NCBI GenBank assembly: GCA_043811005.1
Contig: JBDRNO010000212.1
Coordinates: 1-64,000 of the forward strand
Reading direction: 5' to 3'
Length of the DNA: 64,000 nt
DNA from: JBDRNO01 sp043811005
Lineage (GTDB): Bacteria > Bacteroidota > Bacteroidia > NORP154
Shown: one piece after another, positions 1 to 8,557 of the stretch
Layout of the letters: each line of letters starts with the position of its first letter
How positions within the stretch are numbered: position 1 is the first letter of the stretch
Notes under the pieces: model-generated
Told to the model about the DNA's origin: nothing
Seen by the model: only the letters and a program-made list of their open reading frames with translations
Database searches by the model: none
Position numbers and translations under genes: made by a program

Positions 1-203
1 TTACCATAAAGAATGGTATCGCCTTCTTTGACGGTCATAGGTTCGTCTATTTTGCCGGTGCCAACGGCAAGAACTTTTCCTTTTTGGGGCTTTTCTTTTG
101 CTGTATCGGGAATAATAATCCCTCCAGTTGTTTTTTCTTCGGCCTTAAAGGGTTCAACAAGTACACGATCTGCCAATGGTTTGATCTTTATTTTTGTTGC
201 CAT
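1..203 (-). CDS. groES: Co-chaperonin GroES (3' part outside window)
   Basis: The protein starts at 203 (ATG on the minus strand) and runs off the left edge after 67 residues. It begins MATKIKIKPLADRVLVEP, continues with the mobile loop residues around TTGGIIIPD, and then has the KGKVLAVGTGK strand. This is the standard GroES N-terminal half. GroES caps the GroEL chaperonin in the cytoplasm and is usually followed by groEL, which would lie outside the window to the left. The mobile-loop hydrophobic triplet GGIII that contacts GroEL is intact. About 30 C-terminal residues are missing only because of the window edge. Confidence 0.95.
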   Translation of the reverse strand, partial: MATKIKIKPLADRVLVEPFKAEEKTTGGIIIPDTAKEKPQKGKVLAVGTGKIDEPMTVKEGDTILYG

Positions 204-209
204 TTTTAT

Positions 210-300
210 TGTTTTTTTTGCCCGGCTAAACCTTCCTGCGCGAAGCCGGAGCTTCGCTTCGGTATAGGTAAACCGGAACTGATTAAAAAGTTAATTATTA
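210..300. repeat. GC-rich palindromic repeat upstream of groES
   Basis: Between groES and secG there is a short GC-rich imperfect palindrome around 235-285 (the GAAGCCGGAGCTTCGCTTCG region). It stands out from the AT-rich surroundings. It resembles other REP-like GC-rich patches in the window, for example near 35545-35580. The remaining bases to 486 are AT-rich and show no convincing gene. Confidence 0.5.
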
Positions 301-486
301 TTTGTTCCCGCCTAATCGGGGTAAATTTATGAATTTAAACATTGTCATATTTTATGCCAAATTCATTTTGATTAATTATTCATGATTAATAATGACAAAA
401 TTTCACATAATGATTTGCATTCTATTATAATATGTCAAAGTGTCATAAACAGATGACAACTTTTATTACAAATAAATAATCAATAT

Positions 487-816
487 TCAATTATTAGGTG
501 TTGGAATATCTTCTTGTAATGGCGGAATATTTTGGAGTGGCTCCGGTATGTCATCAATTTGCGCTTGAATTTCTGATTCTTGAGAGCTTACTTCGTTGGT
601 TTTGCTAACTGAAGAAAATACACTTAACATTAATAAAACAATAGCCAATGTCCATGTGGTCTTTTCCAGAAAATCAGCGGTTTTGCGAACTCCCATAAAC
701 TGAGTTGATGATGAAAACGCAGCCGATAATCCCCCACCCTTTGGGTTTTGGATCAGGATAACCATTATTAATAAAATACAAGCAATAACTATTATGATTG
801 TTAAAAAAGTGCTCAT
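487..816 (-). CDS. secG: Preprotein translocase subunit SecG
   Basis: This is a 109-residue membrane protein. The first membrane helix is at about residues 4-24. It is followed by the family signature QNPKGGGLSAAFS and a second helix at about 54-72. The tail is acidic and proline-rich. SecG is the small third subunit of the SecYEG channel and assists SecA-driven export across the inner membrane. Position between groES and the TPR/LptE genes matches a gene order common in Bacteroidota. The C-terminal tail of about 35 residues is longer than the E. coli type, as is usual in this phylum. Confidence 0.93.
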   Translation of the reverse strand: MSTFLTIIIVIACILLIMVILIQNPKGGGLSAAFSSSTQFMGVRKTADFLEKTTWTLAIVLLMLSVFSSVSKTNEVSSQESEIQAQIDDIPEPLQNIPPLQEDIPTPNN

Positions 817-926
817 TTTAGCTGATTATTATTTGAATATTAATAGTTTATTTGACACTTATGGGCAATTAAGGGGGTGCAAAGATAGAAAAATAATTAA
901 TTTAAGTATCGGAATTTTAATATACA

Positions 927-1820
927 TCAAATAAATTTTTGCAGTGATTTAATTATAGCTGCAAAATTACTGCTTTTTTCAGGGTACTTTAAGCTCAATA
1001 TTTCATAAGCTTTTATGGCTTTGGAGAAGAGTTTTTGTTTAATATATATATCAGCCAATGTTTCGGTTACAAAGGTTTCTTCATCGATAACACTTAAACG
1101 GGCTGTATTAACAGGTGAAAAGAATTCTTTTTCCAGGCCTTCAGTGCGGGACTGGCTTGACGATGCGATCTGTGGATTTTCTTTTATAAATTTATTGATC
1201 AGTTCATTGCCGGTTATTGTTGCGATTCTCCCTATGCTGTCTTTGCGTTTGATTTCATCAACTCTTTTCAGCCATTCACTAAAAGGACGCTTGGATTTTT
1301 CAGTTTTATCCCCGGCTTGCTGTATTAGTCCTTCACCCTCTCTCATTCTTTTTTGACTTAGCTGTGACTGAATTCCCTCGTCCCCAGTACCTTGTTCCTT
1401 ATCCCTTATTCCTTTTCCCTCGTCCTCAGTCCCCCGTCCCCCGTCCCTTTCTGCTACTTCAAGTTGAATGGATGCATCTATTGCCTCTTTTAATATTTGT
1501 TTCTCCAAACGTGTGATTTCTTTCCTTTTTTTATCTTCAGTGGTAACTGTGGTTGTTTCCTCTATTTGAGTGATCTTACTTATAATTACGGGCTGCATCA
1601 CCAATTCATACAATTTTTTTCTGTCAGAAGTATATGTGGATGCAATCCTAAGCTGATGGTTGTAATGAATACTCTTTAGGGTATGTAAGTTCTTTAAATA
1701 CAATAAATGTGCAGTCTGACAATAAGGAAATTGTGCGATTACATCAGCAAGCATGGCTATATTCTCCCCGTTCAGTTTTTCAGGGGATTGCATAAAGTGT
1801 AAAAAATGCTGACGATTCAT
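927..1820 (-). CDS. Conserved Bacteroidota TPR-like protein
   Basis: No enzyme is recognised. The N-terminus (MNRQHFLHFMQSPEKLNGE, then a FPYCQTAHLLYLKNLH helix) and the C-terminus (TETLADIYIKQKLFSKAIKAY, then LSLKYPEKSS) fit a conserved Bacteroidota protein that sits between lptE and secG and ends in one TPR-like helical pair. I place the start at 1820. The ATG at 1859 adds 13 residues that are translated from an intergenic-repeat-like stretch. Residues about 125-170 (numbered from 1820) are low-complexity E/G/D/R, encoded by a GC-rich repeat at 1370-1450 whose near-copy occurs at 60331-60360. This looks like an in-frame insertion. Function is unknown; envelope biogenesis is only suggested by the neighbours. 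Confidence 0.75.
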   Translation of the reverse strand: MNRQHFLHFMQSPEKLNGENIAMLADVIAQFPYCQTAHLLYLKNLHTLKSIHYNHQLRIASTYTSDRKKLYELVMQPVIISKITQIEETTTVTTEDKKRKEITRLEKQILKEAIDASIQLEVAERDGGRGTEDEGKGIRDKEQGTGDEGIQSQLSQKRMREGEGLIQQAGDKTEKSKRPFSEWLKRVDEIKRKDSIGRIATITGNELINKFIKENPQIASSSQSRTEGLEKEFFSPVNTARLSVIDEETFVTETLADIYIKQKLFSKAIKAYEILSLKYPEKSSNFAAIIKSLQKFI

Positions 1821-1887
1821 GTAGATTTGCGATTTTAGATTTTGGCTGGGATTAGGCATTCGTAAATCGTAATTCTGAAACTTAAAT

Positions 1888-2412
1888 TCACCAGTTTACC
1901 ATTGCTTTATTGAAAATATCTTCAACCAATTGATCATCGATCTCTTTGATCTTTTCTTCTTCAACTTCCGATAAGTTTTTACTGCTTAAATAATCCGCAT
2001 ATCTGGTGAAATTAGTTTCATAGTTTTGTTTTTCATCTTTTGTATTAGTGAATTTTACGTTAATAGTAATTGTTAAACGGTTTTGGGCAGCTGTTTCATT
2101 TGCCTGAATTGCAATAGGTCTAACAGAATAACCGGTAATGGAACCTTCAAAGTTAATATCTCCGAAATTTTCTAGTAATGTGAGATTGGTTTCAGATAGA
2201 AATTTGTCTTTTAATGCTTCAGTTAATGCCTGGCTAAGTGTTGGCTGAACCAATGGAGCATTATTAGGGAAATATTGGATCGATACGGTTTTAACTTCCT
2301 GGGAAATTGATGCTCCTGTAAAAGAGTAATTTATCTTGCAGGCGTTTAATAAAAAAACAGTGAGGATGATAAAAATACTTATTAATATAAGTTTTGATTT
2401 ATAGTAATTCAT
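1888..2412 (-). CDS. lptE: LptE-like lipoprotein (LPS assembly)
   Basis: This is a 174-residue protein. A signal peptide ends in a lipobox (FLLNAC, Cys25), so the mature protein should be lipid-anchored. The body contains KINYSFTGASI, the VKTVSIQYFPN strand and VQPTLSQALTEALKDKF, which are hallmarks of Bacteroidota LptE-family proteins. LptE plugs the LptD barrel in the outer membrane and helps insert lipopolysaccharide. The gene lies just downstream of the sigma-54 activator and upstream of the TPR protein, as in related genomes. The family is divergent from proteobacterial LptE, so the assignment rests on these motifs and on synteny. Confidence 0.85.
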   Translation of the reverse strand: MNYYKSKLILISIFIILTVFLLNACKINYSFTGASISQEVKTVSIQYFPNNAPLVQPTLSQALTEALKDKFLSETNLTLLENFGDINFEGSITGYSVRPIAIQANETAAQNRLTITINVKFTNTKDEKQNYETNFTRYADYLSSKNLSEVEEEKIKEIDDQLVEDIFNKAMVNW

Positions 2413-2417
2413 TGTAT

Positions 2418-2660
2418 CGGAATTTCAACTTTATATAAATTTTGTGCTATAATTTATGTTTTTGCATTTAATAATCAGTTTCTGGGCTCTGGGTTCTTGG
2501 TTCTGGCTTCGGCGTGTGTGCTCAGCCGAACGGGTTGTTGGTTTAATACTCAGGCTCCGAAATCAGGACATACCACCCAGTACCCAGCAACATTATCTTA
2601 TTTATTTTTAACTCAATTATATATATATTTTATAATTAATTTACGAAGTTTATGTTCTTA
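2418..2660. repeat. Modular intergenic repeat, copy 1 (CCAGTAACCAG interior)
   Basis: This fills the gap between lptE and the sigma-54 activator. It contains the GTATCGGAATTT motif at its left. In the interior are runs of CTGGGTTCTTGG and ACCCAGTACCCAGCAAC text. The right end (AATTTACGAAGTTTATGTTCTT) matches the ends of the copies at 9752, 15832 and 17015. The right end overlaps the stop codon of the sigma-54 activator gene. Confidence 0.7.
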
Positions 2661-3917
2661 TTTTATATTATATTCCTTAATCTTCCTATATAATGTCCGC
2701 TCGGAAATACCCAGTTCCTCAGCAGCAGTTTTGTTGCTTTTATGCTTTTGAAGTGCTTTAATGATCAGTTCTTTTTCTTTTTCTTGTAAAGAGAGAGACT
2801 CTTCAACCGTTTCTTCGATTTTCGGCAAATCTGCCGGTATGCCCTCGTGCAGATTGGCTTCTGTATAAGAAGGAATGTTTTGAACTTGTTCAGGATCAGG
2901 TAACCTGAGAGCCCCTTCAACAGGTTCTGTTTCGTTGTAGACTTTTTTTAAACGGCTAATATCATCTTTTTGAAAAACAAGATTTTTATCCTGGCTTTGT
3001 AAAATGGTTAAAAACAAATTTTTGAGGTCGGTCATGTCTTTCTTCATATCAAACAACACCTTGTAAAGTAACTCCCTATCAGAAAGATCGTCATGGTGAA
3101 TTTTGTTTTTGAATAAAACCGGTAAATGGCTAACAGTGTATTCAGGAAGGTATTTCAGAAGTGTTTCAACTGAGATGTTCCTGTTTTTTTCAATGACCGA
3201 GATTTGCTCGGTGATGTTTTTTAACTGTCTAACATTACCGGGCCAGTGGTATTTAATTAAAACATCCTGGGCTTCCGGATCTAATTTAATTGAAGGCATC
3301 CTGTATTTCTCTGCAAAGTCAGAGGCAAACTTTCTGAAAAATAAGTTGATATCCTCTTTTCTTTCCCTCAAGTTGGGAATTCTTATGGGAACGGTATTTA
3401 ACCGATAGTATAGATCCTCCCTAAACTTCCCTTTTTGGATTGCTTCGGTAATATTAATATTGGTTGCCGCAACTATCCGAACATTGGTCTTTTGCACTTT
3501 TGATGAGCCAACTGTGATAAATTCCCCGGATTCCAATACCCTTAATAAGCGGACCTGGGTTTGAATGGGAAGCTCGGCAATTTCATCTAAAAAGATGGTG
3601 CCCCCGTCTGCTTCTTCAAAATATCCCTTTCGGGCTTCATGGGCACCTGTAAACGAGCCCTTTTCATGTCCGAACAGCTCCGAATCAATTGTTCCTTCAG
3701 GAATTGCTCCGCAGTTTACCGCAAAATATTTCCCGTGCTTTCTTGAGCTTAACAGGTGAATGATCTTTGGGAACACTTCTTTTCCCGTTCCGCTTTCTCC
3801 GGAAATTAAAATGGTAAGATCGGTGGGAGCAACCTGCATGGCAATATCAAGAGCATGCTCAAATAAAGGTGAAGCCCCTATTATCTCAAATCGCTGTTTT
3901 ATTTGCTCAATGGTCAT
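2658..3917 (-). CDS. Sigma-54-dependent transcriptional activator
   Basis: This is a 419-residue AAA+ activator. Walker A is GESGTGKE (residues 40-47), the sigma-54 contact loop is GSFTGA (87-92, a variant of GAFTGA), and Walker B is GTIFLDE (106-112). The arginine-finger region and a C-terminal Fis-type helix-turn-helix (about 380-417, ending in TAAEELGISERTLYRKIKEY) follow. There is no N-terminal receiver or sensor domain, so activity must be controlled by level or by a partner. It hydrolyses ATP to open sigma-54 promoters. Its placement between miaB and lptE is typical of Bacteroidota. The stop codon falls in the end of an intergenic repeat. Confidence 0.93.
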   Translation of the reverse strand: MTIEQIKQRFEIIGASPLFEHALDIAMQVAPTDLTILISGESGTGKEVFPKIIHLLSSRKHGKYFAVNCGAIPEGTIDSELFGHEKGSFTGAHEARKGYFEEADGGTIFLDEIAELPIQTQVRLLRVLESGEFITVGSSKVQKTNVRIVAATNINITEAIQKGKFREDLYYRLNTVPIRIPNLRERKEDINLFFRKFASDFAEKYRMPSIKLDPEAQDVLIKYHWPGNVRQLKNITEQISVIEKNRNISVETLLKYLPEYTVSHLPVLFKNKIHHDDLSDRELLYKVLFDMKKDMTDLKNLFLTILQSQDKNLVFQKDDISRLKKVYNETEPVEGALRLPDPEQVQNIPSYTEANLHEGIPADLPKIEETVEESLSLQEKEKELIIKALQKHKSNKTAAEELGISERTLYRKIKEYNIK

Positions 3918-3995
3918 ATTTAGCCCCTTAATTACACTTTTTCTCTCAATTGTTGAACAAAGTTACAAAATAACTTGAAAGTTTCAGGGGGTAAA

Positions 3996-4145
3996 CTAAA
4001 TCTTTAATTTAATTCCCCCTAGAAAAGTCCTTCCAAAACCGGTAAAAGTATTACCTTCTTCGTAGCTTTCAAATTTGTTGTCGAAAATATTTCATTCGGT
4101 TAGGAACATACGGATCTTTTTACCTAAATTAACGCAAGTTGCCAT
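3996..4145 (-). pseudogene. Remnant of a TonB-dependent receptor C-terminus
   Basis: Translating the minus strand in one frame gives LGKKIRMFLTE, a stop at 4092-4094, then NIFDNKFESYEEGNTF, TGFGRTFLGGIKLKI and a stop at 3996. The pattern ENIFDNKFESY...GRTFxxGIKxK is the last two strands of TonB-dependent outer-membrane receptors. Only about 50 codons survive and they contain an in-frame stop. An intergenic repeat follows directly at 4170-4340. I infer that a receptor gene once lay here and was deleted. Confidence 0.65.
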
Positions 4146-4169
4146 TTATTACTTTTTATTTGATAAGAT

Positions 4170-4345
4170 ATATAATTGCTAATAAAAAACTGTTGCTGGA
4201 TACTGGTTACTGGTGTCTGGTAGGGATTACTTCCCTGTAATATTATCGAAAAAACCAGAAGCCAGAAACCAGTAACCAGTAGCTGTTTATTTAAAGCACA
4301 GAGGCAAGATTTCAATACAAGTTCATTTAAACATTGAAATTCCGA
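4170..4345. repeat. Modular intergenic repeat, copy 2
   Basis: The stretch between the receptor remnant and miaB contains TACTGGTTACTGG and CCAGTAACCAGTAGCTG arms in inverted orientation. Next come an AGTTCATTTAAA segment and the reverse of the TATCGGAATTT motif (4337-4347). It is closely related to the repeat at 13945-14190. A 63-codon reading frame across it is a by-product of the repeat. Confidence 0.65.
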
Positions 4346-4360
4346 TACGTTTACTAATGT

Positions 4361-5788
4361 TTATTTAACACTTCCTCCAAAAAGAGTAGCCGAAGTACAA
4401 CCAGTCACTAATACGTTCACATACTGTCCGGGTTTTAAATTATCTTTTGGAAGAACAACCACTGTGTTTTGTGTGTTCCTGCCGTATAAATGTTCATCAG
4501 ACCTTTTTGAAACACCTTCAATCAAAACTCTCTGGGATTTTCCTGTTTGCTTAATATTGTTCTCAAGGGAATGTTTTTGTTGTAATTTAATAACCTCGGT
4601 TAATCTCTTGGTTTTTATCTCATCAGCAATATCATCTTTATATTTTCTTGCAGCCGGGGTTTTAGGCCTTTCTGAATATTTGAACATATATGCGAAATCG
4701 AATTTTACCCATTCCATTAATGATATTGTTTTTTTGTAATCTTCTTCGGTTTCGAAACAAAAGCCTGTAATAATATCTGTAGAAATTCCACAACCGGGAA
4801 TGATCCTTCTAATTGCTTTTATCCGGTCTTTATACCATTCACAAGTGTAGTCCCGGTTCATCCGTTCAAGTACAGCAGAGCTGCCCGATTGAACGGGCAG
4901 GTGGATATGATTACAGATGTTTTCGTATTTTTTCATTATATACAATACTTCATCCGTCAAATCTTTAGGATGGGAGGTTGAGAAACGCACACGCAAGTCA
5001 GGATGTACCAATGCTGCTTTTTCAATGAGATGGGCAAAAGATATATCCTCACTCTCTTCAGTTTTTTTATATTTATAAGAATTAACATTTTGCCCTAACA
5101 GGGTAACTTCCCTGTAGCCATTCTCATATAGATCCTTTACTTCTGAGATTATAGAGACAGGGTTTCTGCTTCTTTCTCTGCCCCTTGTGAATGGTACTAC
5201 ACAAAAAGAGCACATATTATCACATCCCCTCATAATGGAAATAAAGGCAGTTACACCATTGCTGCTTAAACGGACAGGGTTAATGTCAGCGTAAGTTTCT
5301 TCCCTTGATAGAAGAACATTAATGGCTTTTTTGCCATCATCAACTCTTTCAATGAGATTCGGCAGGTCACGGTATGCATCAGGCCCGGCAACAATATCAG
5401 CCAACTTCTCTTTCTCTAAAAGTCTGGATTTTAACGATTCAGCCAAACAGCCCAAAACACCTACAATAACCCCGGGATTATTTTTTTTTACTGCATTGAG
5501 CTCTTTCAGCCGGTTGCGTACTCTCTGCTCTGCATTTTCCCTGATAATGCAAGTATTCACAAAGATCAGATCAGCTTCTTTATAATTGTCTGTTAAACCA
5601 AATCCATTGTTTGTCATAATGGATGCAACTATCTCACTGTCAGAAATATTCATCTGGCAGCCATAGCTTTCAATATACAGCTTTCTTCCTGAGTTGGACA
5701 GGTTGTTTTTTAATGCCGGAACTTCACACAATGAAGTATTTATTCCGGTATTATCTGAATCTGAACATTTATTTCCTTTCAAATTCAT
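4361..5788 (-). CDS. miaB: tRNA-2-methylthio-N6-dimethylallyladenosine synthase MiaB
   Basis: This is a 475-residue methylthiotransferase. The N-terminal domain has Cys44, Cys80 and Cys114 in the spacing that binds the auxiliary [4Fe-4S] cluster. The radical-SAM motif RGCDNMCSFCVVPFTRGRE carries Cys189, Cys193 and Cys196. A TRAM domain closes the protein (from about residue 405, HLYGRNTQNTVVVLP). MiaB methylthiolates i6A37 of tRNAs that read UNN codons. Length and residues are normal and nothing suggests loss of function. The gene is divergent from topA. Confidence 0.97.
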   Translation of the reverse strand: MNLKGNKCSDSDNTGINTSLCEVPALKNNLSNSGRKLYIESYGCQMNISDSEIVASIMTNNGFGLTDNYKEADLIFVNTCIIRENAEQRVRNRLKELNAVKKNNPGVIVGVLGCLAESLKSRLLEKEKLADIVAGPDAYRDLPNLIERVDDGKKAINVLLSREETYADINPVRLSSNGVTAFISIMRGCDNMCSFCVVPFTRGRERSRNPVSIISEVKDLYENGYREVTLLGQNVNSYKYKKTEESEDISFAHLIEKAALVHPDLRVRFSTSHPKDLTDEVLYIMKKYENICNHIHLPVQSGSSAVLERMNRDYTCEWYKDRIKAIRRIIPGCGISTDIITGFCFETEEDYKKTISLMEWVKFDFAYMFKYSERPKTPAARKYKDDIADEIKTKRLTEVIKLQQKHSLENNIKQTGKSQRVLIEGVSKRSDEHLYGRNTQNTVVVLPKDNLKPGQYVNVLVTGCTSATLFGGSVK

Positions 5789-6164
5789 CGTGTTAGTATA
5801 AAAAACAATTTATTAACGAAATATTGTAATATTGCAGCCCAAATATAGAAAATTGATTTAACCAACGAACATTTCAAATGTGATTTCTTCCTTTTAGTTA
5901 CAATAAATATTTGGAAATAATAAATTGAATTGTTTTTCTTTGCAATCAAATACTAATATGATTTGGAATAATGTCGTGTCAATGATACTTTGGCAGGTAA
6001 TTAAGGAAATAGGGATATAGATGATATAGAGGGAATAGAGGAAATATGGTGAATAGAGGTAAATATTTATTTAATTTCACAATATACCTTAATACCTATA
6101 CCTGTATATTTGGCATTGACACCACACTAAGTATCCGGTAAATTTTATAAAAAAAATACTTTAT
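5789..6164. other. Divergent miaB/topA intergenic region with an inverted repeat
   Basis: No coding sequence is seen. A 9-bp perfect inverted repeat, GTGTCAATG (from about 5975) and CATTGACAC (about 6113-6121), brackets a purine-rich stretch of irregular GGAATAGAGG-like units. Beyond the arms, GATACTT and AAGTATC extend the symmetry. This resembles a small non-autonomous repeat element lying between two divergent promoters. Confidence 0.5.
6105..6112 (+). promoter_or_regulatory. Candidate -7 promoter box for topA
   Basis: The sequence TATATTTG matches the Bacteroidota housekeeping -7 consensus TAnnTTTG and lies about 50 bp upstream of the topA ATG. No clear TTG is present at the expected -33 distance, so support is limited to the one box. 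Confidence 0.3.
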
Positions 6165-8528
6165 ATGACAAAGAATTTGGTAATAGTTGAGTCGCCTGCA
6201 AAAGCCAAAACTATCGAAAGGTTTTTAGGTAAGGATTTTTCAGTAAGATCCTGCTTTGGACATATCAGGGATTTGCATTTTAAGGAGCTTTCAGTAGATA
6301 TAAAGAATAATTTTATTCCTACTTATATAATTCCATCCGATAAGAAAAAAACTATAACCGAATTAAAAAAACTTTCAAATGAAGCTGAGCTAGTTTGGTT
6401 AGCCACAGATGAAGACCGCGAGGGTGAAGCCATTTCCTGGCATCTGGTTAAAGTGTTGGAATTGGCTGAGGAAAAAATTAAGAGGATCGTTTTTCACGAA
6501 ATAACTAAATCGGCAATATTAAATGCTATTGAAAATCCCAGGGGAATCAATAAAAGTCTTGTTGATGCCCAGCAGGCGAGGAGAGTATTAGACAGATTGG
6601 TAGGATATGAAATATCCCCGGTATTATGGAAAAAGGTTAAACCTGCACTTTCTGCCGGAAGAGTGCAATCGGTTGCAGTACGATTGATAGTTGAAAGGGA
6701 AAGAGAAATTCAGGATTTTAAAATGCAATCCTATTATAAGGTTATTGGTGATTTTTATGTAAACAAGAAAGACACTGTGCAAGCAGGCAGTGAAGCTTCG
6801 CTTGGCGGTGGTCAGGAAAACCACGTTCTGCAAGCAGAGCTTACCAAAAGATTTTATTCTTTAGAAGAAGCAAGGAAATTTTTACAACAATGTATTGGTG
6901 CCGATTTTATTGTAAAGGATTTAGAAGTTAAGCCAGGCAAGAAGTCCCCTGCCCCCCCATTTATCACATCTACATTACAGCAGGAGGCGAGCAGGAAATT
7001 AGGTTTTTCGGTTGCACAAACAATGCGCATTGCACAAAAGCTGTATGAATCGGGGAGGATCACATATATGAGAACAGATTCGGTTAATTTATCTAATAGC
7101 GCTATTGCAGCAGCAAAGGAAGTGATTGCTGAAAATTATGGTACAGAATATGTAAATTCAAAACAATATAAGACAAAGATAAAAGGAGCACAGGAAGCAC
7201 ACGAAGCTATTCGGCCGACCTACATGCATAATCAATCAATTAATGGAGATAATAATGAAAAACGATTATATGATTTGATATGGAAAAGAATGATCGCTTC
7301 ACAGATGAGCGATGCAGAATTTGAAAAAACCGCTATCACTATTGATGTTTCTTCAGCTTTAGAAGATTTTATTGCCCGTGGGGAAGTGATGAAATTTGAC
7401 GGATTTCTTAAAGTGTATCTTGAATCAAAAGATGAAGAAGCTCCTGAATCTCACAAAGGTGTTCTGCCGCCTTTAACCACAGGAAAAAACCTGCTCTCTG
7501 ATATTATCACTGCAACCGAACGTTTTACTAGTCATTCTTTGAGATATACTGAGGCGAGTTTGGTTAAAAAACTGGAGGAATTGGGAATTGGCCGTCCATC
7601 TACCTATGCACCTACTATTTCTACAATCCAAAAAAGGGAATATGTGGTTAAAGAAGATAAGAAAGGATTTGAAAGACAATATAATGTCTTAACATTAAAA
7701 GGGAACTCAATTAATGATGAAGCGAGAACAGAGATAGCCGGCGCTGAAAAATCCAAACTTTTTCCTTCTGATATTGGAATGGTAGTAAATGATTTTTTAA
7801 TTGATCATTTTAATAATATCATGGATTATAATTTTACCGCTAATGTTGAAAAGGAGTTTGACGAAATTGCACGGGGAAAGAAAGTATGGAATGAAATGAT
7901 AAAACAATTTTATAACCCATTCCATGCTTCTGTAAAGAACTCGTTAGAAATATCTGAAAAAGCAACAGGTGAAAGATTGCTTGGAGTTGACACGGTTTCG
8001 GGAAGAAAAGTGTTTGTGAAAATTGGGAGATATGGCCCTATGGTGCAGATTGGCCAATCGAATGAGGAAGAAAAACCCAAATTTGCAAGCTTAATGAAAG
8101 ACCAAAGTATTACTAATATTTCTCTTGATGAAGCGCTGGATTTGTTTAAATTACCAAGATCACTTGGGGAATTTGAAGAAAAGGAGTTGACAATAGGCAT
8201 AGGTAAATTTGGACCCTATGTAAAACACGATGACAAATATTATTCTTTAAAGCAGGATGATGATCCTTTATCTATTAACAAAGAAAGATCTGTTGAAATA
8301 ATCCAATTGAAAAGAAAAGCAGATAAAGAAAAGATCATACGGTCATTTGAAGAAAATAAGGAGGTAAAAGTTCTTAAAGGACGTTGGGGACCATATATTT
8401 CTATTGGAAAGGAAAATTTTAAAATTCCCAAAAATATTGATCCTACTACTTTAATATTGGAAGATTGCATTAAGATATCAAAAGAAACAAAAAATGTTAA
8501 GTCTACTTGGAAGTCCAGAAAGAGATAA
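6165..8528 (+). CDS. topA: DNA topoisomerase I (type IA)
   Basis: This is a 787-residue type IA topoisomerase that relaxes negative supercoils. The Toprim domain is at the N-terminus (VIVESPAKAKTIERFLG, then the acidic ATDEDREGEAISWHL). The catalytic tyrosine is predicted to be Tyr301 in RITYMRTDS. The C-terminus has repeats of the type GRYGPMVQIG, GKFGPYVKH and GRWGPYISIG instead of zinc fingers, as is usual in Bacteroidota. Residues about 203-222 (DTVQAGSEASLGGGQENH) look out of place in the toprim/cap region and may be a repeat-derived in-frame insertion. The stop overlaps the first potential ATG of the next frame, so the downstream gene is probably co-transcribed. Confidence 0.97.
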   Translation: MTKNLVIVESPAKAKTIERFLGKDFSVRSCFGHIRDLHFKELSVDIKNNFIPTYIIPSDKKKTITELKKLSNEAELVWLATDEDREGEAISWHLVKVLELAEEKIKRIVFHEITKSAILNAIENPRGINKSLVDAQQARRVLDRLVGYEISPVLWKKVKPALSAGRVQSVAVRLIVEREREIQDFKMQSYYKVIGDFYVNKKDTVQAGSEASLGGGQENHVLQAELTKRFYSLEEARKFLQQCIGADFIVKDLEVKPGKKSPAPPFITSTLQQEASRKLGFSVAQTMRIAQKLYESGRITYMRTDSVNLSNSAIAAAKEVIAENYGTEYVNSKQYKTKIKGAQEAHEAIRPTYMHNQSINGDNNEKRLYDLIWKRMIASQMSDAEFEKTAITIDVSSALEDFIARGEVMKFDGFLKVYLESKDEEAPESHKGVLPPLTTGKNLLSDIITATERFTSHSLRYTEASLVKKLEELGIGRPSTYAPTISTIQKREYVVKEDKKGFERQYNVLTLKGNSINDEARTEIAGAEKSKLFPSDIGMVVNDFLIDHFNNIMDYNFTANVEKEFDEIARGKKVWNEMIKQFYNPFHASVKNSLEISEKATGERLLGVDTVSGRKVFVKIGRYGPMVQIGQSNEEEKPKFASLMKDQSITNISLDEALDLFKLPRSLGEFEEKELTIGIGKFGPYVKHDDKYYSLKQDDDPLSINKERSVEIIQLKRKADKEKIIRSFEENKEVKVLKGRWGPYISIGKENFKIPKNIDPTTLILEDCIKISKETKNVKSTWKSRKR

Positions 8529-8557
8529 GATCGTATAGAAATAAAATTAATTGCCTA

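Noticed and set aside
4124..4315. A 63-codon reading frame on the minus strand
   Set aside because: It is translated from the CCAGTAACCAG repeat text and has no family pattern; similar frames appear in every copy of the repeat.
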